Assembly (NCBI GenBank): GCA_003222135.1
Contig: QHUM01000060.1
Span: 1-43,970, forward strand
Origin: Gemmatimonadota bacterium
GTDB lineage: Bacteria > Gemmatimonadota > Gemmatimonadetes > Gemmatimonadales > GWC2-71-9
Direction of reading: 5' to 3'
DNA: 43,970 nt
Shown in pieces: positions 10,150 to 18,001 of this stretch. Under the pieces are notes generated by a model that saw nothing but the letters and a program-made list of their open reading frames with translations, was not told the DNA's origin and did no database searches. The position numbers and the translations under genes were made by a program. Position 1 is the stretch's first letter, and every line of letters starts with the position of its first letter.

Positions 10150-10980
10150 ATGGCTCGATTGCTGATGGCCCGATTGCTCATGGTTCTCCCTGTGGCGGCG
10201 ACGCCCGCCGAAGCCCAGACGCGTCCCACTACTTTCAGCGCGACCACCGCACGGCCGAACCAGCTCACCGACGGCGAGCGCGCCGCCGGCTGGCGCCTGC
10301 TGTTCGACGGCCGTACGCTCACCGGGTGGCGCGGCCTGGGCTACGACACCGTGCCCACCGCGCACTGGAAGATCGCGGATGGCACGATCAAGAAAATCGC
10401 GAGCGGCAAGGTGCCCCGGGTTGCGGACGGCCGCCCGCTGAACGGCGGCGACCTGATGACCGTGGAGACGTTCGGGGATTTCGAGCTGAGCTGGGAATGG
10501 AAGGTCACGCCGGGGGCGAACAGTGGCGTCAAGTACAACGTCTCCGAGGAGCTGTCCGTGGCGCAAGCCGGGGCGATGACCCCCGCGGCGGTCGCGCAGG
10601 GCAGCATCGCGCCGAATCATTCCGCGTTGGGGTTCGAGTACCAGATGCTGGATGACGATCGCCACCCCGACGGCCAGATGCCGACGCACCGCGCCGGCGC
10701 CCTGTACGACCTCGTGGCGCCGAACGGCGCGAAACACGTCCGCCCCGTGGGGGAGTGGAACCAGTCGCGGGTGATCTTCCGCGGCAACCACGGCGAGCAC
10801 TGGCTCAACGGCGAGAAGATCGTGGAATTCGAGCTCGGCACGGCACGCATGGACTCGGCGCTCGCCGCGAGCAAGTACCACTCCATCCCGGGCTTCGCGG
10901 AGCGGCGCAAGGGACACATCGTCTTGCAGGATCACGGAGACGAAGTCTATTTCCGCAGCATCAAGGTGAGGGGGCTATGA
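10150..10980 (+). CDS. DUF1080 (3-keto-disaccharide hydrolase domain) secreted protein
   Basis: The product is 276 residues from the ATG at 10150; an ATG at 10144 would add two residues. The signal peptide contains the pentapeptide MARLL twice in tandem and ends near PAEAQ. The domain begins at GWRLLFDGRTLTGWRG, the typical opening of the DUF1080 concanavalin-like fold. It continues through LMTVETFGDFELSWEWK, NSGVKYN, GFEYQMLDD and WNQSRVIFRGNHGEHWLNGEK. Members of the family cleave 3-keto-glycosides, some by a lyase mechanism. Placement next to a GMC dehydrogenase pair and a Gfo/Idh/MocA gene (ATGA overlap with the latter) supports that role here. The exact glycoside is not known. Confidence 0.9.
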   Translation: MARLLMARLLMVLPVAATPAEAQTRPTTFSATTARPNQLTDGERAAGWRLLFDGRTLTGWRGLGYDTVPTAHWKIADGTIKKIASGKVPRVADGRPLNGGDLMTVETFGDFELSWEWKVTPGANSGVKYNVSEELSVAQAGAMTPAAVAQGSIAPNHSALGFEYQMLDDDRHPDGQMPTHRAGALYDLVAPNGAKHVRPVGEWNQSRVIFRGNHGEHWLNGEKIVEFELGTARMDSALAASKYHSIPGFAERRKGHIVLQDHGDEVYFRSIKVRGL

Positions 10981-12287
10981 AACGGCGCAAATTCCTGAAG
11001 ACCGTCTCCGCCGCGGGGTTGGGACTCGTCGCTCCGCGGCGGCTGGCGTCGCTCAAGTCCCGGCCGAGCGAGCAGGTCGTCGTCGCGGTCATGGGGCTGA
11101 ACGGCCGCGGCTCGGTGCTGGCTCGTACTTTCGCCCGCACGCCCAACGCCCTCGTGGCTTATGTATGCGACGTCGATGCGCAGGTGCTGGCCAAGAGCGT
11201 GACGCAGGTGGGCGAGGCGCAGGCGCGGGCGCCCAAAGGGTTGGGCGACTTCCGCCGCGCGCTCGATGACAAGAGCGTGGACGCGCTCGTCATCGCGGCG
11301 CCGGATCATTGGCATACGCCGGCCGCGCTCCTCGCGATGCAAGCGGGGAAGCACGTCTACGTCGAGAAGCCGTGCGGGCACAACGCGCGCGAAGGCGAGC
11401 TCCTCGTCGAGGCGCAGCGCAAGCACCAGCGCGTGGTGCAGATGGGGACGCAGCAGCGCTCCGCCCCCCGCTCCATCGAGGTCGTGCAGGCAATTAAGGA
11501 AGGGGCGATCGGACAGCCCTACCTGGCGCGCGCCTGGTACGCCAATACCCGAGCCACAATTGGACGCGGGAAAGCCGCGCCCGTCCCTGCGAACCTCGAC
11601 TACGAGCTGTGGCAAGGCCCGGCGCCCCACACCCCGTACCGCGACAACGTCGTCCACTACAACTGGCATTGGTTCCGGCGCTGGGGCACGGGCGAGATCT
11701 GCAACAACGGCACGCACGAGATCGACGTCGCCCGCTGGGCCCTGGGCGTGGACTATCCCGTTCGCGTCACGTCGGTGGGCGGGCGTTATCACTTCGACGA
11801 CGACTGGGAGTTCCCCGACACCCAGGAAGCCAGCTTCGAGTTCGCGGGGGGCAAGACCATCATCTGGCAGGGCCAAAGCTGCAACGGCCTGCCCACGTAC
11901 GGTCGCGAGCGCGGCACCACCATCCTCGGCACCACGGGCAGCGTGGTCATGGACCGCGACGGCTACACCGTGTACGACGTGAAGGGCAAAGTCGTGAAGC
12001 AATCCCTCGCCGCGCAAGCCGGAGACGGTCTCAATACGCATGCCGACGACGACATGACTGTCCTGCACATCGCGAACTTCGTCGACGCCATCCGCAGCGG
12101 CGCAGCGCTGCATCAGCCGATCGAGGAAGGGGCAAAGAGCGTGCTGCTGGGCCACCTCGGCAACATCGCGCAGTCGACCGGGCGCGCGCTGCGCACCGAC
12201 CCCAAGTCGGGCCACATCGTCGGGGACGAGGAAGCGATGAAGTTCTGGCAGCGCGCGTACGCCCCGGGCTGGGCGCCCGTCGTGTAG
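10977..12287 (+). CDS. Tat-exported Gfo/Idh/MocA family oxidoreductase (copy 2)
   Basis: This 436-residue protein starts at an ATG that overlaps the DUF1080 stop. The N terminus is a textbook Tat signal (KRRKFLKTVSAAGLG). The Rossmann segment VVVAVMGLNGRGS lies near residues 33-45, EKP at 130-132, and the C-terminal catalytic region contains NNGTHEIDVARW. It shares the plan of copy 1 at 452 but the two are clearly divergent, so they probably act on different sugars or in opposite directions. In oxidoreductive glycoside pathways, such enzymes oxidise the intact glycoside at C3 or reduce the released 3-keto sugar. The stop overlaps the uxaC start by one base. Confidence 0.9.
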   Translation: MKRRKFLKTVSAAGLGLVAPRRLASLKSRPSEQVVVAVMGLNGRGSVLARTFARTPNALVAYVCDVDAQVLAKSVTQVGEAQARAPKGLGDFRRALDDKSVDALVIAAPDHWHTPAALLAMQAGKHVYVEKPCGHNAREGELLVEAQRKHQRVVQMGTQQRSAPRSIEVVQAIKEGAIGQPYLARAWYANTRATIGRGKAAPVPANLDYELWQGPAPHTPYRDNVVHYNWHWFRRWGTGEICNNGTHEIDVARWALGVDYPVRVTSVGGRYHFDDDWEFPDTQEASFEFAGGKTIIWQGQSCNGLPTYGRERGTTILGTTGSVVMDRDGYTVYDVKGKVVKQSLAAQAGDGLNTHADDDMTVLHIANFVDAIRSGAALHQPIEEGAKSVLLGHLGNIAQSTGRALRTDPKSGHIVGDEEAMKFWQRAYAPGWAPVV

Positions 12288-13675
12288 TGGCGGACGCGCT
12301 CGTCCTTCACGAGGACCGTTGCTTCGATCCTGACCCCGCAGTCCGGCGCGTCGCGCACACGCTGTACGACGAGACGCGCCGGCTCCCCATCATCGCGCCG
12401 CACGGGCATGTGGACCCGCGCATCCTCGCCACCAACGAGCCGTTCGCGGAGCCCGCGGCGCTGATCGTACAGCCCGACCATTACATCCTGCGCCTCCTGT
12501 ACGCGCGCGGCGTGCCGCTCGAGACGCTGCTCGACGGCGACGCGCGCAAGGTGTGGCAGCTGTTCGCCGAGCAGTATTTCTTGTTCCGCGGCACGCCTAC
12601 CGGTGCGTGGCTCGACCACGAGCTGCACGACGTGTTCGGCGTCGAGCAGCGGCTCACGGGAGAGACGGCGCGGTCCATCTACGACGCGATCGCGGAGCGG
12701 CTCGCGAGCCTCGAGTTCCGGCCGCGGGCGCTGTTCGAGCGCTTCAACATCGAGGTGCTCGCCACCACAGACAAGGCGAGCGATTCGCTCGACCACCATC
12801 GGGCGATCCGCGAGTCGGAGTGGCCGGGCAGGGTCATCCCCTGCTTCCGTCCCGATGCCGTATTCAAGATCGCGGCGCCCGGCTGGCCCGCCGAGCTCGA
12901 GGCGCTCGGCCGCGAGCACGGCGCGCCGCTCGTGGACTACGCCGAGTTCGTGCACGCGCTCGAGGATCGCCGCGCGTTTTTCAAGCGCATGGGGGCCACG
13001 GCCACCGATCACGCGGTGCTCGAGCCGTACACAGCCTGGCTGCCTCCGGACGAGGCCGAGGTGCTGTTTCAGCAGGCGCGCCAGGGGGAGGCGACTCGAG
13101 CCGACGAGCGCCGTTTCGAGGCGCACCTGCTCCTCGAGATGGCGCGCATGGCGCTGGACGACGGGCTCGTAATGCAGCTCCACCCGGGTGCATACCGGAA
13201 CCACAACCAGCTGCTGTTCGAGCGGTTTGGGCCCGACCGGGGCGGCGACATTCCCGTCGCCACCGAGTTCACGCGCAACTTGCGGCCGCTACTCAATGCC
13301 TACGGCAACGATCCGCGATTCACGCTGGTGCTGTTCACGCTGGACGAGTCGACGTACAGCCGCGAGCTGGCGCCGCTGGCGGGCCATTACCCGGCGGTGC
13401 GGCTCGGACCGCCCTGGTGGTTCCACGACTCGCTCGAAGGGATGACGCGGTTCCGCGAGCGCACCACCGAGACGGCGAGCATCTACAAGACCGCCGGCTT
13501 CAACGACGACACGCGCGCCTTCTGCTCCATCCCGGCGCGGCACGACCTGGCGCGACGGGTGGACGCGAACTATCTCGCGCGGCTCGTCGCGCGGCACGTG
13601 ATCGAGATGGACGATGCGCGCCGCATGGCACGGGCGCTGGCGTACGATCTGGCGAAGGAGACGTACCGGCTATAA
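12287..13675 (+). CDS. uxaC: Glucuronate isomerase
   Basis: From the GTG at 12287 (sharing its first base with the previous TAG) the product is 462 residues, close to E. coli UxaC (470). Metal-binding H39 and H41 lie in APHGHVDPR, and WWFHDS occurs near residue 377. NRNxNQLLF-like and DARRMARALAYD segments also match the family. The enzyme converts D-glucuronate to D-fructuronate and D-galacturonate to D-tagaturonate in the cytoplasm. With uxaA in the same cluster it gives two of the three steps from galacturonate to 2-keto-3-deoxygluconate. A UxaB reductase is not seen in the window. This is the last gene of the operon; a 132-bp gap follows. Confidence 0.95.
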   Translation: MADALVLHEDRCFDPDPAVRRVAHTLYDETRRLPIIAPHGHVDPRILATNEPFAEPAALIVQPDHYILRLLYARGVPLETLLDGDARKVWQLFAEQYFLFRGTPTGAWLDHELHDVFGVEQRLTGETARSIYDAIAERLASLEFRPRALFERFNIEVLATTDKASDSLDHHRAIRESEWPGRVIPCFRPDAVFKIAAPGWPAELEALGREHGAPLVDYAEFVHALEDRRAFFKRMGATATDHAVLEPYTAWLPPDEAEVLFQQARQGEATRADERRFEAHLLLEMARMALDDGLVMQLHPGAYRNHNQLLFERFGPDRGGDIPVATEFTRNLRPLLNAYGNDPRFTLVLFTLDESTYSRELAPLAGHYPAVRLGPPWWFHDSLEGMTRFRERTTETASIYKTAGFNDDTRAFCSIPARHDLARRVDANYLARLVARHVIEMDDARRMARALAYDLAKETYRL

Positions 13676-13807
13676 GTAAGTGAAGAACTGTTGTTGCGGA
13701 CACGCCACGGCGGTGCTCCTCGAAACGAAACCGTCGCGGACGGTGTCTAACTATGGCTTCGCCCGTCACAGCGTCGCGCACTTGCCTTCGAGAGGAGGAG
13801 CTCCCCC
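13676..13807 (+). other. Intergenic region between uxaC and the efflux operon
   Basis: This 132-bp gap is the likely promoter region for the downstream efflux genes. A small hairpin, ACCGTC-GCG-GACGGT, lies at 13730-13744. TAACTA at 13748-13753 could be a -10 box, but no convincing -35 box stands at the right distance. The hairpin has no T-run, so it is not a clear uxaC terminator. A strong ribosome-binding site (GAGGAGG, about 13791-13798) precedes the next ATG. Confidence 0.35.
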
Positions 13808-15127
13808 ATGCGCTTCCTTCCTACGCGCCGGCACCGCATCGCCGCAGCCGTGCTGACGCTCGCACTGCCCAGCGCCTGGCTCCTCGGAGGTGAGCGCCGC
13901 GGCACGGATGCGGTGGCCGTAGCAGCCGTGAAGCGCGGGCCGTTCACCGTGGTCGTTACGACGGCGGGCGAGCTGCGCGCCCGCCAATTCGTGCAGGTCA
14001 CCGCGCCGCCGGGCGGGCAGCAGGCGGGCGTCTACCAGATGAAGATCTCCTCGATCGTCCCCGAAGGCACCGTGGTGAAACAGGGGGACGTCGTCGCCGA
14101 GCTCGACCGGACCACCGTCGCCCCGAAGCTCCAGGAAGTGACCCTCGCGCTCCAGAAGGCGGACGCGCAGTACGAGCAAGCGATGCTCGACTCGACGCTC
14201 AACCTGTCCACCGCGCGGGAGAACATTCGGACGATGGAGCTCGGGCTCGAGGAGAAGCGGCTCACCAAGGAACAGGCCGTCTACGAGGCGCCGACCGTGA
14301 AGCGCCAGGCGGAGATCGATTACGAGAAGGCCACGCGCGCGCTGGCGCAGGCCAAGGCGGACTACGAGACGAAGACCGAGCAAGCGCGGGCCAAGATGCG
14401 CGAAGTCGGCGCCGAGCTGTCGCGGCAGCGGGGCTTGCTCAAGGCGGTGCAGGACTTCATGGCCGGGTTCACCATCAAGGCGCCGGCACCGGGCATGGTC
14501 ATCTACACGAAAGAATGGAATGGCAAGAAGCGGACGACGGGCTCCCAGGTGAACGCCTGGGATCCCGGGGTCGCCCAGCTTCCCGACCTCACCCACATGG
14601 AGTCGGTGACGTATGTCAACGAGATCGACGTGCGCAAAGTGGCCGTGGGCCAGCCCGTCGCGATCACGCTGGACGCCGATCCCACCAAGCGCCTCACCGG
14701 GAAGGTGACGAACGTCGCGAACGTGGGAGAGCAACGCCCCAATGCCGACGCGAAAGTCTTCGAGGTCAAGGTCCAGGTGGAGCAGTCGGACTCGACCCTG
14801 CGCCCCGGCATGACCACCGGCAACTCGATCGAGACGCTCAAGGTCGCCGACGCGCTGTTCGTGCCGCTCGAGGCCCTGGGCTCAGAAGGCGGCGTGTCGT
14901 TCGTGTACAAGGAGGCGCGCGGGCGCGTCGTCAAGCAGGAGGTCGGCACGGGCGCGGTGAACGACGACGAGGTGATCATCGTCAGCGGCCTCGGCGTGGA
15001 CGATCGGGTGTTGCTGTCGCCGCCCGCAAACCACGAGCGCCTCACACTCGTGCGGCTGCGCGCGGCCGGCGCGAGCGTAGCGACCGCGCCCGGCGACACC
15101 GGAAAGCAGGCATCCCACAAGGATTGA
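13808..15127 (+). CDS. Periplasmic adaptor (membrane fusion protein), MacA/HlyD type
   Basis: This 439-residue protein has an N-terminal membrane anchor or signal (HRIAAAVLTLALPSAWLLGG). A split lipoyl-like domain follows (FTVVVTTAGELRA and TIKAPAPGMVIY) around a long coiled-coil hairpin at about residues 95-220, rich in Glu, Lys, Arg and Ala. A beta-barrel domain and the C-terminal membrane-proximal domain complete the family plan. It would bridge the inner-membrane permease encoded 4 bp downstream and the TolC-like channel of the third gene. Such trios export drugs, lipids, peptides or siderophores. The cargo is unknown. The start is supported by a strong ribosome-binding site. Confidence 0.9.
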   Translation: MRFLPTRRHRIAAAVLTLALPSAWLLGGERRGTDAVAVAAVKRGPFTVVVTTAGELRARQFVQVTAPPGGQQAGVYQMKISSIVPEGTVVKQGDVVAELDRTTVAPKLQEVTLALQKADAQYEQAMLDSTLNLSTARENIRTMELGLEEKRLTKEQAVYEAPTVKRQAEIDYEKATRALAQAKADYETKTEQARAKMREVGAELSRQRGLLKAVQDFMAGFTIKAPAPGMVIYTKEWNGKKRTTGSQVNAWDPGVAQLPDLTHMESVTYVNEIDVRKVAVGQPVAITLDADPTKRLTGKVTNVANVGEQRPNADAKVFEVKVQVEQSDSTLRPGMTTGNSIETLKVADALFVPLEALGSEGGVSFVYKEARGRVVKQEVGTGAVNDDEVIIVSGLGVDDRVLLSPPANHERLTLVRLRAAGASVATAPGDTGKQASHKD

Positions 15128-15131
15128 CGCC

Positions 15132-16529
15132 GTGCGCCTCGATCCAGCCACCCTGGCGCGGCTGCGCGCCGAGCTCGGTCCCCAGGCGAACCTTACATTC
15201 CGCACGGCCGTCGAGGCGCTGCAACACAACAAGCTGCGTGCCTCCCTGACCTCGTTGGGCATCCTGTTCGGCGTCGCCTCCGTCATCGCCATGCTCGCCA
15301 TCGGCAAGGGCGCCGAGCGCGAGATTCTCGAGCAGCTGCGCCTGCTCGGCTCCAACAACCTGCTGATCACCCCACTGGTGCAGCAGAAAGAAGGGCCGAT
15401 CGAGGAGCGGTCGGAGAAGGAAGTGAAGAAATTCTCACCGGGGCTCACCTACGCCGACGCGGAGGCGATCGCCCGGGTGATTCCGGCCGTCGATGTCGCC
15501 TGCGCCGAGATCGTCCTGAACACGACGATCACCCGCGAAGGGCGGCATCGCTCCGGCAAGGTCGTGGGCGTGGATACGACGTACTTCCGCCTGACGAACC
15601 TCGCGCTCGCGAGCGGAGATCCCTTCACGCCGCTGCAGGTGGAGCGCGGCCTGCCCGTCGCGATCATCGGGCTCGGGGTGCGGTCGCGCTTCTTCACCAC
15701 GGAAGACCCGATCGGCAAGCCGCTCAAGGTAGGGAACAACTGGGTCACCGTGATCGGGGTGCTGGCGGACCGGCGCGTGAGCACGCAGACCACCCAGAAG
15801 CTCGGCATCCGCGACGTCAGCATGGACGTGTATGTCCCGGCGCGCACGCTGCTGCTGCGCTTCCGGAATCGCGCCCAGCTGACCCAGCGCGACATCGAGA
15901 CCGCGGCCCGCAGCTTTACCTTCGTCTCATCCGACAGCGCCCCCGAGAGCGAAGCGGACCGTCAGGAGCGCCTCAATCGTAACCAGCTCGACCGCATCAT
16001 CGTGCGGGTGAGCGACTCGAAGCTCGTCCCCTCCGTGGCCAGCGTCGTCCAGCGCATGCTCGCACGCCGCCACAACTCGGTAGTGGACTTCGAGATCACG
16101 GTGCCCGAACTGCTGCTGAAGCAGGAGCAGCGGACCAAGACGATCTTCAACGTCGTGCTCGGTGCCATCGCGTCCATTTCCCTGGTCGTCGGCGGCATCG
16201 GCATCATGAATATCATGCTCGCGTCGGTCCTGGAGCGCATCCGGGAGATCGGCGTCCGCCGCGCGGTCGGGGCCACGCGGCGAGACATCCTGCTGCAGTT
16301 TCTGAGCGAGGCGGTGCTCATCAGCGTCGTCGGGGGCGTGGCCGGAATTCTCGTGGGCGGCGGTCTCAGCGCCGCCATCCAGCGATTCGCGGGCATCCAG
16401 ACGATCGTGTCGTATCTCTCGGTGGTGGTCGCCTTCGGCGTGTCGTTCACCGTGGGCCTCGCGTTCGGGATCATGCCGGCGCATCGCGCCGCGCGCCAAG
16501 ATCCGGTCGTCTGCCTTCGTTACGAGTGA
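15132..16529 (+). CDS. ABC transporter permease, MacB/FtsX type, without ATPase domain
   Basis: The product is 465 residues from the GTG at 15132. There is one N-terminal membrane segment (LTSLGILFGVASVIAMLAIG), a periplasmic MacB-PCD domain (about residues 70-330) and three C-terminal membrane segments of the FtsX domain, including VVGGIGIMNIMLASVLERIREIGVRRAVGA. E. coli MacB carries its ATPase at the N terminus of the same chain; here it is absent, and no separate ATPase gene lies in the trio. The ATPase must therefore be encoded elsewhere. The gene sits between the adaptor (4 bp) and the TolC-like gene (GTGA overlap), so a tripartite mechanotransmission pump is expected. Confidence 0.9.
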   Translation: MRLDPATLARLRAELGPQANLTFRTAVEALQHNKLRASLTSLGILFGVASVIAMLAIGKGAEREILEQLRLLGSNNLLITPLVQQKEGPIEERSEKEVKKFSPGLTYADAEAIARVIPAVDVACAEIVLNTTITREGRHRSGKVVGVDTTYFRLTNLALASGDPFTPLQVERGLPVAIIGLGVRSRFFTTEDPIGKPLKVGNNWVTVIGVLADRRVSTQTTQKLGIRDVSMDVYVPARTLLLRFRNRAQLTQRDIETAARSFTFVSSDSAPESEADRQERLNRNQLDRIIVRVSDSKLVPSVASVVQRMLARRHNSVVDFEITVPELLLKQEQRTKTIFNVVLGAIASISLVVGGIGIMNIMLASVLERIREIGVRRAVGATRRDILLQFLSEAVLISVVGGVAGILVGGGLSAAIQRFAGIQTIVSYLSVVVAFGVSFTVGLAFGIMPAHRAARQDPVVCLRYE

Positions 16530-18001
16530 CTCCCATGCGCCCTTCGAACCCCGCTCGGCCCGCGGCGGCTGTGGCCGCGCGCCTGTTACTCACCTGCCTC
16601 TCTCCGCTCGTGGCGCAGCAACCGATCACGCTCCCGCAGGCCGTCGCCCTGGCGCAGGAGCGAGGGCCGCAAGCGCAGATGGCACGCGCCGCGCGCGACG
16701 CCGCGCGCTACCGCACCGGGGCGTTCAGCGCGCGGCTCCTGCCGCAGCTCTCGCTCGGCGGGACCGTGCCGACCTACAACCGGTCCATCATCCCGGTGCT
16801 GCAGCCCGACGGCAGCACCCTGTTTCGCCCCCAGGACCAGACCAACGCGGCGCTGAGCCTCAGCCTGTCCCAGACGCTTCCCGTGACGGGCGGAGCGCTG
16901 TTCGTCACTTCATCGCTCGCCCGGCTGACCGTGAGCGGCCCGCAGGCGATCGAGACGTGGTCCTCCACACCGGTCACCATCGGACTGCGCCAGGGCATCC
17001 TGCGCCCCAACACGGCGGCGTGGGACCGCCGCGAGAACGTGGTGAGCGCCGAGCTCGCGGAGCGGCAATACCGCGAGGCGCTGGAGGACATCGCCCTCGC
17101 AACCAGCGACTTCTTTTTCGACGTGTACGCGGCGCACGTGGCGCTCGACAACGCCGTCGCGAACGCCGCTGTGAACGACACGCTCTACCGCCTGAACCAG
17201 GGCCGGTTCGAAGTCGGGAAGATCGGCGAGAACGACCTGCTGCAGAGCGAGCTGGCGCTGCTGCGTGCCCGGGCTGCGCTGGAGCGCGCGCGGCTCGAGG
17301 ATGAGCGTGCCACCGCCGCGCTGCGTCTCGCACTCAACCTCCCGCCGGGCACGCCCCTCGATATCGCGGTGACACGGAACGTGCCGGAGTTCGCGGCCGA
17401 CACCGCGCGCGCCGTGACCGAGGCTCTGCGCAACCGAGCCCTGGTGAGCGAGGTAGAGCTGCAGGACGTGCAGGCCCGGCGGCGGGTGAGCGAGGCCAAG
17501 CTCACGGGGAGCTTTGGCGCCACGGTCCAAGCCGCCTATGGATTCAACGCCACGGCGTCGAGCGCTAGCCTCGTGTATCAGAATCTCCTCGAGGCGCGCC
17601 AATTCATGCTGTCGGTGCAAGTGCCGCTCGTAACGTGGGGCGCACACAAGGACGATATCCATGCCGCTGAAGCCGATCAGCGGCGCGTGGCGAGCCAGGG
17701 GCGGTCTGCCATCGACCAGGTGGCACACGACGCGCACTTCGCGGCACTCCAGCTGTCGCAGGCGCGCCGCAACGTAGCCCTGCTGGCCAAAGCCGACACC
17801 GTGGGCCAGAAGCGATTCGAGGTGGCCTACAACCGGTACGTCATTGGGCGAATCGCGATCGACAATCTGTACATCGCACAGACCGAAAAGGACCAGGCCC
17901 TCACGAGTTTCGTCCAGGGGCTGCGCGGCTATTGGCAAGCCCATTACTGGCTGCGCCGGGTCACGCTGTTCGACTTCGCGACGGGTCAGGTGATCCGATG
18001 A
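16526..18001 (+). CDS. TolC-family outer membrane channel
   Basis: The product is 491 residues from the GTG at 16526 (overlapping the permease stop) or 488 from the ATG at 16535. A signal peptide ends near PLVAQQ. The mature part starts ITLPQAVALAQERGPQAQMARAARDAARY, the classic first helix of the outer-membrane-efflux repeat. A second repeat starts near residue 290 (DTARAVTEALRNRALVSEVELQ). Long Ala/Arg/Leu-rich helices and beta segments such as FMLSVQVPLVTWG fit a trimeric channel-tunnel. It ends the efflux trio and overlaps the next start codon (ATGA). Confidence 0.9.
   Translation: MTPMRPSNPARPAAAVAARLLLTCLSPLVAQQPITLPQAVALAQERGPQAQMARAARDAARYRTGAFSARLLPQLSLGGTVPTYNRSIIPVLQPDGSTLFRPQDQTNAALSLSLSQTLPVTGGALFVTSSLARLTVSGPQAIETWSSTPVTIGLRQGILRPNTAAWDRRENVVSAELAERQYREALEDIALATSDFFFDVYAAHVALDNAVANAAVNDTLYRLNQGRFEVGKIGENDLLQSELALLRARAALERARLEDERATAALRLALNLPPGTPLDIAVTRNVPEFAADTARAVTEALRNRALVSEVELQDVQARRRVSEAKLTGSFGATVQAAYGFNATASSASLVYQNLLEARQFMLSVQVPLVTWGAHKDDIHAAEADQRRVASQGRSAIDQVAHDAHFAALQLSQARRNVALLAKADTVGQKRFEVAYNRYVIGRIAIDNLYIAQTEKDQALTSFVQGLRGYWQAHYWLRRVTLFDFATGQVIR

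Noticed and set aside
13730..13744. Hairpin after uxaC considered as a terminator
   Set aside because: The stem is only 6 bp and no T-run follows.
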